From JBMTVN01 sp046047235 (lineage in GTDB: Bacteria > Verrucomicrobiota > Verrucomicrobiia > Limisphaerales > JAHDYP01), in NCBI GenBank assembly GCA_046047235.1, contig JBJOII010000019.1, positions 1 through 64,000 on the forward strand: a stretch of 64,000 nt of DNA. The letters are read 5' to 3'. A program made the translations under genes and the position numbers. Under the pieces are notes generated by a model, which was not told the origin of the DNA, ran no database searches, and saw nothing but the letters and a program-made list of their open reading frames with translations. Numbering within the stretch: position 1 is the stretch's first letter; every line of letters starts with the position of its first letter. Positions 32,510 to 42,484 of the stretch are shown here, one piece after another.

Positions 32510-34543
32510 ATGCGAAGCAGGGGGCTTGTGTTAAGGCATTCACATAGGGACTGGTCGCGTCGCATCACACACTTGTGGAGGATCTGGTTTTCGGGGCTCA
32601 GGGGAAATGCGAGTGAGCAGAAGCTGGCGGGGGGGGAGTCGAGCTTGGGCAAGGCAGCTTTCTGCCTGGCTTTTTTGGTTGCGTCTTCCTCCATGATGTC
32701 AGGGGAGGGTTTTGAGGGGTGGAAGGCATTGCATCACGACTTGGACGAGCAGCTGATGTCGCTGATCCCAAAGCGATCCACCGATCGAGGCTTTGTGTCC
32801 TCGGCCGAATGTGTGGATTGCCACACCGCAGAGCATTCCAGCTGGCATAAGAGCTTTCATCGGTCTATGACACAGCCTGCGACGCCGGGGCATGTGTTGG
32901 GAGCTTTCGATGGCACCACGATTTCCTCCGGTGGTCTGGATTACCGGGTTTATCGCGAGGGCGATACATTTTGGGCGGAGATGCCGGATCCGGATGTGAT
33001 GATGTATGTCGTTCAGGGTGGCAAGAAGCTGGATTTGAAGTCAGTCCCGCGGTGCAAGGTGCGTGTCGTGATGACGACTGGATCGCACCACTATCAGACT
33101 TATTGGGTAGAAAGCCCGAGGTATCCCGGGTTGTTGCAGACCCTGCCTTTGGTTTACTTGCTGGATGACGGGCGCTGGCTGCCACGGGAGGACGCGTTCA
33201 TGCACGGTCCGGAGGATCAGGGGCGTTTCATTACACAGTGGAACCATCACTGCATTCGTTGTCACAGTACCGGTGGCAACCCCGGCTTGGATGAGGATAC
33301 CGGAATGCTGCAGACCGAGGTGGGGGAGCTGGGTATTGCGTGCGAGGCCTGTCACGGGCCAGCGCGGGAGCATGTGCAGCTGCGTCGAAGGCTGACCGCG
33401 GATCCAGGAAGGCAGTCACCGGGGGATTTCCGTGATCCAATCGTGAACCCGAATCGTCTGGACCACCGTCGGTCGGCTGAGGTCTGTGGCCAATGTCATG
33501 GTGTATATATCATGCGCGACGAATACGCCATGAAGTATGCACGGGAGGGGAGTCAGTATCATCCTGGGGATGATCTCGGCACGTCACGGTATTACATTCA
33601 GCATCCGGCCTCGGTTCCTTCGGTCCGGAACTCACGGGATCTGGAGTCAAACCCGGGGTTCTTCCGGGAGCGCTGGTGGGACGACGGCCAGGTTCTGGCA
33701 GGTGGACGCGAATACACCGCACTTTCAGCCACGGACTGCTTCATCAAGGGAGACATTTCCTGTCTTTCCTGCCACTCGATGCATCGTGGGGCCCCGGATG
33801 ACCAACTCAAGCCCACCCTCAGCAACCCGGAGATGTGCACGCAGTGTCATGGGGAGAGCCGGTATACCACGGAGGTGAGCAAGCACACGTTCCATCCTCC
33901 GGACTCAAGCGGGAGCGATTGTCTGAACTGCCACATGCCTCACACCACCTACGCCCTGTTCTCCGGCATCCGAAGCCACCAGATTTCTTCGCCCACGGTC
34001 GGAGGCTTGAAGGCGGGTGCTGCACCGAATGCATGCAACTTGTGCCATCTAGATCAGTCTTTGGGCTGGGCCGCGGATCACTTGGAGGAATGGTATCACC
34101 AGAAGGAGGCTAAGTTGACACAAGAAGAGGAGGTAGTTGCCGCATCCGTTCTCTGGGGCTTGAAGGGGCATGGGGCCTACCGGGTGATCGTGGCGTGGCA
34201 TCTGGGTTGGGCCCCGGCGCTGGCCGCTTCCGGACGAGGCTGGATACCCTACTACTTGAGTCGGCTGTTGGAGGATCCCTACGGGGCGGTGCGTTACGTA
34301 GCTTTGAGGAGCCTTCGGTCGAATCCGGACTTTCAGGGCCTGTCCTACGATTTTCTCGCGGACGCGCAGATGCGGCAACAGTTCTCGGAGAGAGTAAGAC
34401 ACATGTGGGAGCTGAAATCCGGGCAACGTCCCGACGGTAGGGATGGCAGGCTTCTGATGGGACCGGAAGGTCGCCCGGATGAGGCCGTCATCCGGGCATT
34501 GCTGGCCGAGCGTGATCAAAGGTCAGTGACCATCAAGGAGTAG
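32510..34543 (+). CDS. Octaheme cytochrome c with C-terminal HEAT-like tail
   Basis: The product has eight CXXCH heme sites in order: CVDCH, CIRCH, CEACH, CGQCH, CLSCH, CTQCH, CLNCH and CNLCH. A hydrophobic segment (KAAFCLAFLVASSSMMSG, about 48-65) is the likely signal or anchor; the 44 residues before it suggest that the real start may be later than 32510. After the hemes, a helical tail (VRYVALRSLRSNPDF) resembles HEAT repeats. Related multiheme proteins with doubled CXXCH act in periplasmic electron transfer in Planctomycetes and Verrucomicrobia; enzymatic activity, if any, is unknown. The gene lies between the two hairpin-repeat clusters together with the peptidase gene. Confidence 0.88.
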   Translation: MRSRGLVLRHSHRDWSRRITHLWRIWFSGLRGNASEQKLAGGESSLGKAAFCLAFLVASSSMMSGEGFEGWKALHHDLDEQLMSLIPKRSTDRGFVSSAECVDCHTAEHSSWHKSFHRSMTQPATPGHVLGAFDGTTISSGGLDYRVYREGDTFWAEMPDPDVMMYVVQGGKKLDLKSVPRCKVRVVMTTGSHHYQTYWVESPRYPGLLQTLPLVYLLDDGRWLPREDAFMHGPEDQGRFITQWNHHCIRCHSTGGNPGLDEDTGMLQTEVGELGIACEACHGPAREHVQLRRRLTADPGRQSPGDFRDPIVNPNRLDHRRSAEVCGQCHGVYIMRDEYAMKYAREGSQYHPGDDLGTSRYYIQHPASVPSVRNSRDLESNPGFFRERWWDDGQVLAGGREYTALSATDCFIKGDISCLSCHSMHRGAPDDQLKPTLSNPEMCTQCHGESRYTTEVSKHTFHPPDSSGSDCLNCHMPHTTYALFSGIRSHQISSPTVGGLKAGAAPNACNLCHLDQSLGWAADHLEEWYHQKEAKLTQEEEVVAASVLWGLKGHGAYRVIVAWHLGWAPALAASGRGWIPYYLSRLLEDPYGAVRYVALRSLRSNPDFQGLSYDFLADAQMRQQFSERVRHMWELKSGQRPDGRDGRLLMGPEGRPDEAVIRALLAERDQRSVTIKE

Positions 34544-34733
34544 TCAGGCCCGATGCCGGGTGTAATAGAACCGCGTAGAAAATAGCTGGTCACCTTTGGT
34601 GGTTCGGAGCAAGCCGAGGAACAATGGCTACTCCTTCCCTGTCCTGAGCCGCAGCTATCCCGGATGGAAGAAAGTCGCTAATCGGGGACGTTCCTTGTTG
34701 AGTTTCGCTCTCGCTTCCCGATGACTTAAGCGC

Positions 34734-37022
34734 ATGTACGCCAGGCATTGGAAGCGGGTAACAACGTGTTTTAGGAGCGTAGCCCTGTGCTGCGGTGCTG
34801 GTCTGCTGATGATTTCGGCGGGGCAGTGCGGTGAGGAATCCGCGGAATCTAATCCTGAGTTAACTGTCGCGAGCATTTTCGGCGAAAGGGCGTTCGAGAC
34901 GGAATCAACCGGATCGATCCGATGGGCGGAGGAAGGGCATACCTATTGGATGTGGGAAGAGTCCAGTGATCCTGTGGGTGGAAAGGATCTGTGGTTGAAG
35001 TATCCGGGGTCGGATGCGGTGGAGCTGGTGGTGGGTGCCAAACAGTTAATACCGAATGGCGGAAGCACACCTCTGGATGCGGCAGATTACGCGTGGTCAG
35101 CAGACCGGCGATATCTCCTCCTCTTTACCAATACAAAGCGCGTCTGGCGGCAGAACACCCGTGGGGATTACTGGGTGCTGGATCGGGAGACGGGCGAACT
35201 GAGGAAGTTGGGCGGCAAGGCAGAGGAATCCACGCTGATGTTTGCTAGCTTCTCCCCGGACGGAACACGAGTGGCTTATGTGCGCGAGAACAACCTCTAC
35301 GTGCAGCACTTGCGCAATTGGCGGATCCAGCGGGTTACGAGGGACGGTGGAGGGACGGTAATCAACGGAACATCAGACTGGGTCAATGAGGAGGAACTCG
35401 GTTTGCGCAAAGCGTACAAATGGAGTCCGGACGGAAAGTGGCTCTTGTATTGGCAATTCGACACCTCAGGTGTGGAGGAATACCGGCTTATCAACCTGAC
35501 CGACGGCCTTTATCCGGAGGTCACCTCCTTTCCTTACCCGAAGGTGGGGCAGATCAATTCGGCCTGTCGCTTGGGATTGGTGAAGGCTTCCGGAGGTCGA
35601 ACGCATTGGTTGGACACGGGAGCGGATCCACGCAACCGGTACTTGCCAGAAGCGGCTTGGTTGCCTGACTCGACGGGGGTGGTGTTTCAGGAACTGAACC
35701 GGTTACAGAATACGAATCGGCTTTGGAAGGCGGGGCTGCGAGGAGGGAGAGCGGCACTCGTCTTTGAGGATACAGACGAGGCATGGGTAGAGCATCAGGC
35801 GGGATGGCATTGGATAGACGATGGAAAATCGTTTCTCTGGCTGAGTGAGCGGTCAGGTTGGAACACCCTTTACCGGGTCGAACTGGCTGGCGGGCAGGCG
35901 AGCCCCCTCACACCGCAGGGTTTTGATGTCGTGAGTCTTGTTGGCGTAGCCGAAGACAAGCAGGAGGTGTTGGTGATGGCCTCGCCCGAGAACCCGACAC
36001 AGCGTCAGGTTTATCGAGTCAGTCTGGTTCCAGGGCGGTCGCCGATACGAGTCACCCCAGCGGGAGCAGGTGGGCTACACAGTTATCAGGTGGCCGCGGA
36101 TCTCAAATGGGCGATCCATACGTATTCCTCATTTGGCCTACCGCCCGTGATGGAATTGGTCACCCTGCCGGAGCATGAAGTGTCCAAGGTGTTGGCCGAC
36201 AACTCAGAGCTACGGGAGAAACTGCAGTCGCTGTCCCACGTGGAGGAAGAGTTGTTCCGGATCGATACCGGCAACGGTGTGGTACTGGACGCATGGAGCA
36301 TAAGGTCAGCCGATTTGGATCTTTCAAAACGACACCCATTATTGGTGCACGTCTACGGGGAACCAGCAGGGCAGACCGTCCTAGACCGATGGGGGGGAGC
36401 CAATTATCTGTGGCACCGGATGCTGGCCGAGCAGGGGATAGTCGTGGTCAGCATCGATAATCGCGGCACGCCGGCACCGCGAGGCCGGGAATGGCGCAAG
36501 TGCGTGTATGAACAAATCGGGGTGCTAGCCTCGTCTGATCAGGCTGCGGCAGTCCGACAGATCCTCGCCGAGCGCCCCTATCTGGATCCTGATCGGGTCG
36601 GGGTATGGGGGTGGAGTGGAGGTGGGTCCATGACCCTGAATGCGATGTTCCGGTATCCTGAGATCTACAAGGTGGGGGTATCGGTAGCGTTCGTTGCCAA
36701 CCAGCGCTTCTATGACACGATCTACCAGGAGCGATACATGGGGCTCCCGGATACGAATGCAGAGGGCTATCGCAATGGATCCCCCATCATGCACACCGGC
36801 GGGTTGCAGGGTGATTTGCTGCTGGCTTACGGGACTGGCGACGACAACTGCCACTATCAGAACTGTGAAGCACTCGTGAATGAACTCGTGCGACTGGGCA
36901 AACCGTTCTCGATGTTGTCGTATCCCAACCGGACCCATTCCATCAGTGAAGGTGAGGGAACGCGGGTGCATCTTTACGAGAGCATGACGCGTTTCCTCGA
37001 GCAGAACCTCATGAATCCGTGA
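34734..37022 (+). CDS. Dipeptidyl peptidase IV-like S9 serine peptidase
   Basis: The 762-residue secreted protein has a signal peptide (about 1-33), a DPP-IV-type beta-propeller (about 60-500; for example WSADRRYLLLFTNTKRVWR, FSPDGTRVAYVRENNLYV, GLRKAYKWSPDGKWLLYWQFD) and a C-terminal alpha/beta-hydrolase domain. The catalytic Ser is in GWSGGGS, the Asp in YGTGDDNCH and the His in NRTHSI. DPP-IV enzymes remove X-Pro or X-Ala dipeptides from peptide N-termini. All catalytic elements are present. The gene lies 190 bp after the octaheme cytochrome, and the intervening DNA shows no feature I can name. It ends 6 bp before repeat cluster 2. Confidence 0.93.
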   Translation: MYARHWKRVTTCFRSVALCCGAGLLMISAGQCGEESAESNPELTVASIFGERAFETESTGSIRWAEEGHTYWMWEESSDPVGGKDLWLKYPGSDAVELVVGAKQLIPNGGSTPLDAADYAWSADRRYLLLFTNTKRVWRQNTRGDYWVLDRETGELRKLGGKAEESTLMFASFSPDGTRVAYVRENNLYVQHLRNWRIQRVTRDGGGTVINGTSDWVNEEELGLRKAYKWSPDGKWLLYWQFDTSGVEEYRLINLTDGLYPEVTSFPYPKVGQINSACRLGLVKASGGRTHWLDTGADPRNRYLPEAAWLPDSTGVVFQELNRLQNTNRLWKAGLRGGRAALVFEDTDEAWVEHQAGWHWIDDGKSFLWLSERSGWNTLYRVELAGGQASPLTPQGFDVVSLVGVAEDKQEVLVMASPENPTQRQVYRVSLVPGRSPIRVTPAGAGGLHSYQVAADLKWAIHTYSSFGLPPVMELVTLPEHEVSKVLADNSELREKLQSLSHVEEELFRIDTGNGVVLDAWSIRSADLDLSKRHPLLVHVYGEPAGQTVLDRWGGANYLWHRMLAEQGIVVVSIDNRGTPAPRGREWRKCVYEQIGVLASSDQAAAVRQILAERPYLDPDRVGVWGWSGGGSMTLNAMFRYPEIYKVGVSVAFVANQRFYDTIYQERYMGLPDTNAEGYRNGSPIMHTGGLQGDLLLAYGTGDDNCHYQNCEALVNELVRLGKPFSMLSYPNRTHSISEGEGTRVHLYESMTRFLEQNLMNP

Positions 37023-37028
37023 TTTTCA

Positions 37029-37492
37029 CCGCATGAACACAGCCTTACGTGAATGACCGGGACGGGGTGCGCTGGGGCTTGGGCATTCATGTGCGGACCG
37101 TTCATGAGGATATTCTCTGTGGGGGAACCGCATGAACACAGCCTTACGCGAATGACCGGAACGGGGTGCGCTGGGGCTTGGGTATTCATGTGTGGACCGT
37201 TCATGAGGATATTCTCTGAGGAGTAACCGCATGAACACAGCCTTACGTGAATGACCGGAGCGGGTGCGCGGGGCTTGGGCATTCATGTGCGGACCATTCA
37301 TGAGGATTTCCTCCGAGGGGTAACCGCGTGAACACAGCCTTACATGAATGAGGCGAACGGTGTGTGCCGGGGCTTGGGGATTCATGTGTGGACCATTCAT
37401 GAGGATTTCCTCCGAGGGGTAGCCGCATGAACACAGCCTTACGTGAATGACCGGGACGGGTGCGCCGGGGCCTGGGGATTCATGTGTGGAGA
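37029..37492. repeat. Five tandem units of a ~98-bp hairpin repeat (cluster 2)
   Basis: Units begin at 37029, 37128, 37227, 37324 and 37423 (periods 99, 99, 97, 99). Each can fold into a bulged hairpin through CATGAAC/GTTCATG and GTGAATG/CATTCAT. Units differ by scattered substitutions, and the fifth stops short after TTCATGTGTGGA. Most units also contain a seven-codon frame, MNTALRE followed by TGA. The cluster fills the space between the convergent stops of the peptidase and GH106-GH39 genes. There are no unique spacers, so this is not a CRISPR array. Confidence 0.92.
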
Positions 37493-37522
37493 AGGTGTGG
37501 TCAGGATCTCCTAGTTCGATGC

Positions 37523-40500
37523 TCACATTTGCAAGGTCAGCAGGGCTACTCCTTGTCGGGGGAGGTCGAACGTGAGAGAGGTTTCGCCTTGTTCATCGGT
37601 TTGGACGAGGACGGGCTGGGAGGTGAGCAGGCTGGCTTGTTCAAGCTCGGCATATTGTGCAGCGGTGGGGCTTTGGGGGGATCCCATGGCCAGCCAGACG
37701 GTATAGGCGTTTCCATGTTCTTGATCGACCCGATAGAGCTGTCCATGCAGATCGCTGGACGTGGGGAGGCCGGTGATGCCCAGACGGATTACTGCCGTAG
37801 GCCCGGGGACATCGTCGTCATGATAATTCCAGACCAGCAACTGGATCCCGTCGTCGGAGCGTGCTGCGAGCCCGGCAATGTCTGGCTGTTTACGGACCCC
37901 GTGGTCCAGCATGTCTTGGAGGGCGATAGCGTGTGAGCTTGCGAGTCGCAGCCGGTGCTCACCCATCATGGACATCATACGGAAAACGTGCAGCACTGGT
38001 TTGTCGATACCATTGCTGGCCAAGGACCGAAAGCCCGCGAAGTAAGGTTGGTTCTCGAATTCGAAGGCCCAGGTCAGGGCGCCTTCGAAGTTGACTCCAT
38101 GCAGGGCGGCGAGGTCGTGTTTGCGGGCAAAACTGGCAGCGGTATAGCTGGAGTACATGGTGCCGTTGCGGTAGCCCAGCTGGGGTCCCTGGCAGGCTGC
38201 ACAGCCCTCGGGATCGGATTCGCCTATCACGATCGGCGTTTCCTTGAGTTCAGGATAGGAGGCAACCAGCGCGAAGCCATCGTTGATGGTGCGAAGTTGG
38301 TTGGCAATCCCCATGCGGACGTGGTCATTGGTGAAGACCGGGCTGCCCTTGGCATGGAATGAGACGAAATCCAGGGGCGTTCCAACCTTGCCCGTGGCGT
38401 AATTCGTACCGCGGAGACAATGCTCGAGAAAATCGCGCATCCATTCTCCGCCATGGCCGGCAGAATCCGGTCCTCCGACGCGAGCGGTGGGCAGGACATT
38501 ACGGACGGCTGTAATGGCATAGTCGTGCAGTTTGCGGAATTCCTCGGGCGTGCCCTGCCAGTAGGGGATATTGGCTTCGTTCCACGTTTCCCAATACCAT
38601 TGCGAGACCTCCTCGGCACCGTATCGGTCGACGGCGTGTTGGACCCATGCTGATACCAGGCCCGCCCAGCGTTGGTAGTCCTTGGGGGGATAGGACCATC
38701 CTGTGAAGACCTCTTTGTAAGGCAGCTTGGGGGTCCACTTGTGTTGATAGGGGTCCGGTCGAGAAGAAAGGTCGCGCGGCATGAAACCGATTTGGGCGTA
38801 GGGACGAACCCCGTTCTCCAGGTAGGCGTCGAAAATGGAATCCAGAATCGCCCAGTCATAGAGGGCATTGCCCGCTGCGTCCTCCCGGTAGACATCGGTA
38901 GACCCCCATTTGAGCGCAGGCGTACCGTCCCCGGTGCAGAGCAGGTTGTGGGCACGGAAGTAGACTTGCCCGGGATCCATTTCGCCCAAATGCCCCAGCA
39001 GTTTCTGCCCGTTGGGCCATGTTGCGTAATTGGGTTCATCCGCGCCAAAGAAGCGCCAGATACGCGGCAACGTGCCAATGGGGTGATCCACATCCAACGA
39101 CATCTGGACATCGAGTCTTTGTGCTCTGGGCTGGCCCGGATCTTCATCCGAGGCATCAAGGATCCTGACCGGACCGAAGAGTCCGGATGATACCAGGGGA
39201 GTATCCGCTTTCAGTTGACGGATGTTGGTTTGAGTTACGCGTTGATCTACTGGCAGAGCGGCATCGCCGATGATCCGGTTGGGCCAGAAATTCACAATAT
39301 CGATCTCGAGTCGGTTGGTGCCTGCCTGGAGTGTGTTGGTGATTTCTGTCTGGAATGGTGGTGTCCAGAGGACGTCCAAAGTCTTTCCGTTCAAGCGAAC
39401 TTCAGCCAGCTCCCGGAGCATGCCAAGATCGAGCCATCTGCGTTCAGTGGGTGCGTCAGCAGAAGCAACCTCCCAAAGAAACGTCGTCGCGTAGGTCGCA
39501 GAACCCGAGTAGTGCCGGATCCCGGAATTGGTGTGCGTGGTCCAGTCGGTTAACTCGCTGAAGATCACTTCACCGGGGCCTCCCCATGCCGGATCAAAGG
39601 TAACGGTCCAAGGTCCGGGTATTTCCAGACGCGTTCGCGTTTGGGGGAAGTCGGGTCCTTTTGCCTGTTTGGCGTCATCAGCCAGGGCCTCTCGGCGGAA
39701 CACGACGAACCACGAACCGAACGGGGCGAACTCCAGCGTGACACGGGTGCGTCCATCCGGGGTGAATGCGAAATGGCGCAAGTCACGTCGATCGCCCGTG
39801 CGCGGATTCCAAAGCTCGGGTTGCCGGCCGCTGACCCGAAAGGTGCACTCAGCCCGTTCGATCCGGTTCGATGAGTTCGCCACGAAGTAGATGTCGGCGT
39901 CATCCGTTCGGCGATGGATATAGTCCAGCGATGTTTGCTGGTCTGCCGGGAGGAATTCAAAATCCGGCAGGATACCTTGGGTTGAAAGCACTTCTCGAGT
40001 GGGTTTCGTGACCACGCTCCTGCGTGCGGTTGAGGGTGTGTCCGTCCAAAGTCGATCAGTGATGGTGCGCAGTTCCCGATCTGAAGCCGGATAGCCCATG
40101 AGTCCGTTGGCGTGTTCTGGTCTGGGTCCAATGATGGTAGCGCCCTGGGCGAGTAGTTGCTCGGCCTTACGCAGGACGGGTAGGGACATGCCCTGATGGT
40201 CGGGTAACACGAGGACGGAATAGCTCACCCCCTTGTGCTGGTTGCCGTCCTGGTCGATCGCATCCGGCAGTCGCAAGCGGCCGTTGCGAAACGTGAGCCT
40301 TTGGAGCAGGGCGTCTTCGGTGATCACGTCGTAATCATAGCCCGGAAGGATACCGGTTGGGTCGGAGCGTTTGAGCTGAGTGAAATTCGGGACGTGGTCG
40401 CCGTAATAATAGACCACGTCAGCGACGAAGGTGCCTTGTTGCAGCATGAACTGGCAGCGGTTGAGCGTGTCGAAGAAGGGCTTTGAACGGGACCACCACG

Positions 40501-42484
40501 TGACATTGGGGTTGAGGTGAGTTCCGGCGAAATACTGTTGGCCTGGTAGCCCCATATTTTCCGGCGAGCACGTAAAAGTATGCCAGACGAGCCGGTTCAG
40601 CCCCTCAGTCAGGGCGCGGTTGAAGGCGGGTTGGAGATTATCCCAGAGGGTTTCCTGCCAGTGGGGGCCGATGGTGGTGAACCCCTCGGCCAGGACCAGG
40701 TTGCGGCCATAGGTATGGGCAGCCGATGCAGGTTGTTTGACGAAGAAGCGGTTGGCGTCCCCCACCCGATGGGTCCACGACCACGCCCAGAATTCCGACA
40801 TCGGGGCATCGTCCATACCCAGGCAACGGAGCGAATCAACAGGAACTGCGTGAGGCCCGCCGGATTCCGGATGAAGCAGGAGGCCTGAACGCCGGGCCCA
40901 TTCGGAGAAGGGGCGATAGTGATTCTCCACCGCCAGGTCCCCCATAGTTTTTCGGAAATCGTGCAGGAAACGGTTACTGAGGTGCCGGCTGTTGATGATC
41001 TTGCCGGCGAGCACGGGCAGGTAGGGCAGCAAGTCGTATCCACGGAGGCGGGTGAAGGACTCCTGGAGAGTGGGGGTCCAGTTGGCCACCTCGACCTCCC
41101 AACTGTCGGTGTGCAGGTAGCGCAGGGTGCTTCCTGCAAGCGGGCCGGCATCTTCGATCAGGGGTTGGACCACAGCATCCCAATAGCGTCTGAAGGCACC
41201 GAGATCGAAGGGATCCAGAGCGTATCCTTCCCATCCCTCGCTGCAGGTGGAGACGCGGCAATGTTTGTTCAGCGTGCAGCCAATTCGGAGAATCTCCCAT
41301 TTGGCGTCATCGTCCGGTCTCCATTTCAGGGTTCCGTCGGGTTGCATCAAAGCGCTGACATTGATGACCTGGCTTGAGAGCGCGTGGTATTCACCTTCCT
41401 GAGGTTGAGACTCTTCCAGGAGTGGCGCTGTGTCCGGGGCCGACGAATGGAGTGCCCGATGCAGGGCTTTAGCCTCGAAGTTCAACAAATGCTTCTTGGG
41501 GCGCTGTTGCAGGATGGGGTGGCCATCAGGGTCATACAACTGGATTTCGGAAACCTGCACGTTGCGCGGTTGATCGGGCTGACGGGGGTCGTAGGCATCT
41601 GCGAACGCGATCCGAATCTCACGAGTTGTAGTCGGCTCAAGAGCGAAATCGGCCCGCTCACCGTCCCCGAGGCTTAACTCCTGCAAAGTGATCCATTGAC
41701 CGTGCCCATCCCGGGTGGTGATGCCCACAGATTTTGGTCCGTAGCCTGGGCGACCTGTCAGTTGTATGCGTGCGATCGTAGTATCCTGAACGAATCTGAG
41801 CGTAAGGTGCTGCCCTTTAGCGAGAGGACCCGAAACCCAATACGTAGCCGGATCGGAATCGATGGCATTGGCGGCGGGATACTGTGTTTCCGAGGAGCTG
41901 CTGAAGAGTTGTGCGGACGATGTGTTCTCTGGTTCGGGGTTTAGCGGATAGGCAAGAACGTAAAGATCCTGATAGAAAGCCGCGTCGTGATCGGGCATTG
42001 GAAGGACAGTGGAATCTCCGGCAGAGTTCGAGAGAGTCGTCGTGGTCCAGACCAGTCGTTTCGGGGCATCCTTTGCTGGGACCATAGGGCCGCCGAGGTT
42101 CCAGCCGCTTTGAATATTCAGGCTGAGCTCGAGTCCGAGTCGCTGGGCTTCGGAGAGGGCGTGGCGGTAAAGGCTGCGCCACTCGGGGGAGCCAAAGTCA
42201 GGGCCGTGGGGCACCTGGTCGTTGCCACGTTGCTCGGCGCCCCCGGCATCGCAGATCAATGCCCCGCCGAAGCCCTGTGCGGCCATGGCTTCCAAGTCGC
42301 GCGTGATCGCTTCCCGCGTGACGTTTCCGTTCAGCCACCACCAATAGGCTCGCAGTCGAGCTTGTGGTGGAGGCGAATCGAAGCCGGCATCCAATGCATC
42401 CAGTCCTTGAGCTGTGAGAATGGGCGCCATCAACAGGACTGCAGTGATGGAGCGAAGCAGGCAGGAGGGATGCTGGGCGTTCAT
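37523..42484 (-). CDS. GH106-like alpha-L-rhamnosidase fused to GH39-like beta-xylosidase
   Basis: The ATG at 42484 starts a signal peptide (CLLRSITAVLLMAPILTAQG); upstream codons are not convincing. The mature part of this 1653-residue protein opens with the GH106-type N-terminal barrel (AYWWWLNGNVTREAITRDLEA, ALICDAGGAEQ, LSLNIQSGWNLGGP). It includes a discoidin-like insert (NAIDSDPATYWVSG) and ends that half with jelly-roll modules (GPWTVTFDPAWGGP, LDLGMLRELAEVRLNGK). From about residue 1140 a complete GH39-like domain follows: acid/base E1303 in WNEAN, nucleophile E1422 in GESDPE, then a C-terminal beta-sandwich. Both halves look catalytically complete. It should act extracellularly on rhamnose- and xylose-containing glycans. 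The two-family fusion in one chain is unusual. Confidence 0.88.
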   Translation of the reverse strand: MNAQHPSCLLRSITAVLLMAPILTAQGLDALDAGFDSPPPQARLRAYWWWLNGNVTREAITRDLEAMAAQGFGGALICDAGGAEQRGNDQVPHGPDFGSPEWRSLYRHALSEAQRLGLELSLNIQSGWNLGGPMVPAKDAPKRLVWTTTTLSNSAGDSTVLPMPDHDAAFYQDLYVLAYPLNPEPENTSSAQLFSSSSETQYPAANAIDSDPATYWVSGPLAKGQHLTLRFVQDTTIARIQLTGRPGYGPKSVGITTRDGHGQWITLQELSLGDGERADFALEPTTTREIRIAFADAYDPRQPDQPRNVQVSEIQLYDPDGHPILQQRPKKHLLNFEAKALHRALHSSAPDTAPLLEESQPQEGEYHALSSQVINVSALMQPDGTLKWRPDDDAKWEILRIGCTLNKHCRVSTCSEGWEGYALDPFDLGAFRRYWDAVVQPLIEDAGPLAGSTLRYLHTDSWEVEVANWTPTLQESFTRLRGYDLLPYLPVLAGKIINSRHLSNRFLHDFRKTMGDLAVENHYRPFSEWARRSGLLLHPESGGPHAVPVDSLRCLGMDDAPMSEFWAWSWTHRVGDANRFFVKQPASAAHTYGRNLVLAEGFTTIGPHWQETLWDNLQPAFNRALTEGLNRLVWHTFTCSPENMGLPGQQYFAGTHLNPNVTWWSRSKPFFDTLNRCQFMLQQGTFVADVVYYYGDHVPNFTQLKRSDPTGILPGYDYDVITEDALLQRLTFRNGRLRLPDAIDQDGNQHKGVSYSVLVLPDHQGMSLPVLRKAEQLLAQGATIIGPRPEHANGLMGYPASDRELRTITDRLWTDTPSTARRSVVTKPTREVLSTQGILPDFEFLPADQQTSLDYIHRRTDDADIYFVANSSNRIERAECTFRVSGRQPELWNPRTGDRRDLRHFAFTPDGRTRVTLEFAPFGSWFVVFRREALADDAKQAKGPDFPQTRTRLEIPGPWTVTFDPAWGGPGEVIFSELTDWTTHTNSGIRHYSGSATYATTFLWEVASADAPTERRWLDLGMLRELAEVRLNGKTLDVLWTPPFQTEITNTLQAGTNRLEIDIVNFWPNRIIGDAALPVDQRVTQTNIRQLKADTPLVSSGLFGPVRILDASDEDPGQPRAQRLDVQMSLDVDHPIGTLPRIWRFFGADEPNYATWPNGQKLLGHLGEMDPGQVYFRAHNLLCTGDGTPALKWGSTDVYREDAAGNALYDWAILDSIFDAYLENGVRPYAQIGFMPRDLSSRPDPYQHKWTPKLPYKEVFTGWSYPPKDYQRWAGLVSAWVQHAVDRYGAEEVSQWYWETWNEANIPYWQGTPEEFRKLHDYAITAVRNVLPTARVGGPDSAGHGGEWMRDFLEHCLRGTNYATGKVGTPLDFVSFHAKGSPVFTNDHVRMGIANQLRTINDGFALVASYPELKETPIVIGESDPEGCAACQGPQLGYRNGTMYSSYTAASFARKHDLAALHGVNFEGALTWAFEFENQPYFAGFRSLASNGIDKPVLHVFRMMSMMGEHRLRLASSHAIALQDMLDHGVRKQPDIAGLAARSDDGIQLLVWNYHDDDVPGPTAVIRLGITGLPTSSDLHGQLYRVDQEHGNAYTVWLAMGSPQSPTAAQYAELEQASLLTSQPVLVQTDEQGETSLTFDLPRQGVALLTLQM

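Noticed and set aside
34544..34733. Possible transposase or gene remnant between the octaheme cytochrome and the peptidase
   Set aside because: Short open frames on both strands show no family resemblance, no repeat of the segment occurs in the window, and no RNA fold was convincing.
37029..37492. CRISPR array
   Set aside because: The whole unit repeats in tandem without unique spacers; unit length and internal hairpins do not fit a CRISPR.
37026..37526. A 166-codon minus-strand frame made of repeated EYPHERSTHE/RKAVFMR-like units, looking like a repeat protein
   Set aside because: It is the translation of the ~98-bp DNA repeat array; the unit length varies (97 or 99), so the peptide repeat changes frame between units, and no RBS or family supports it.
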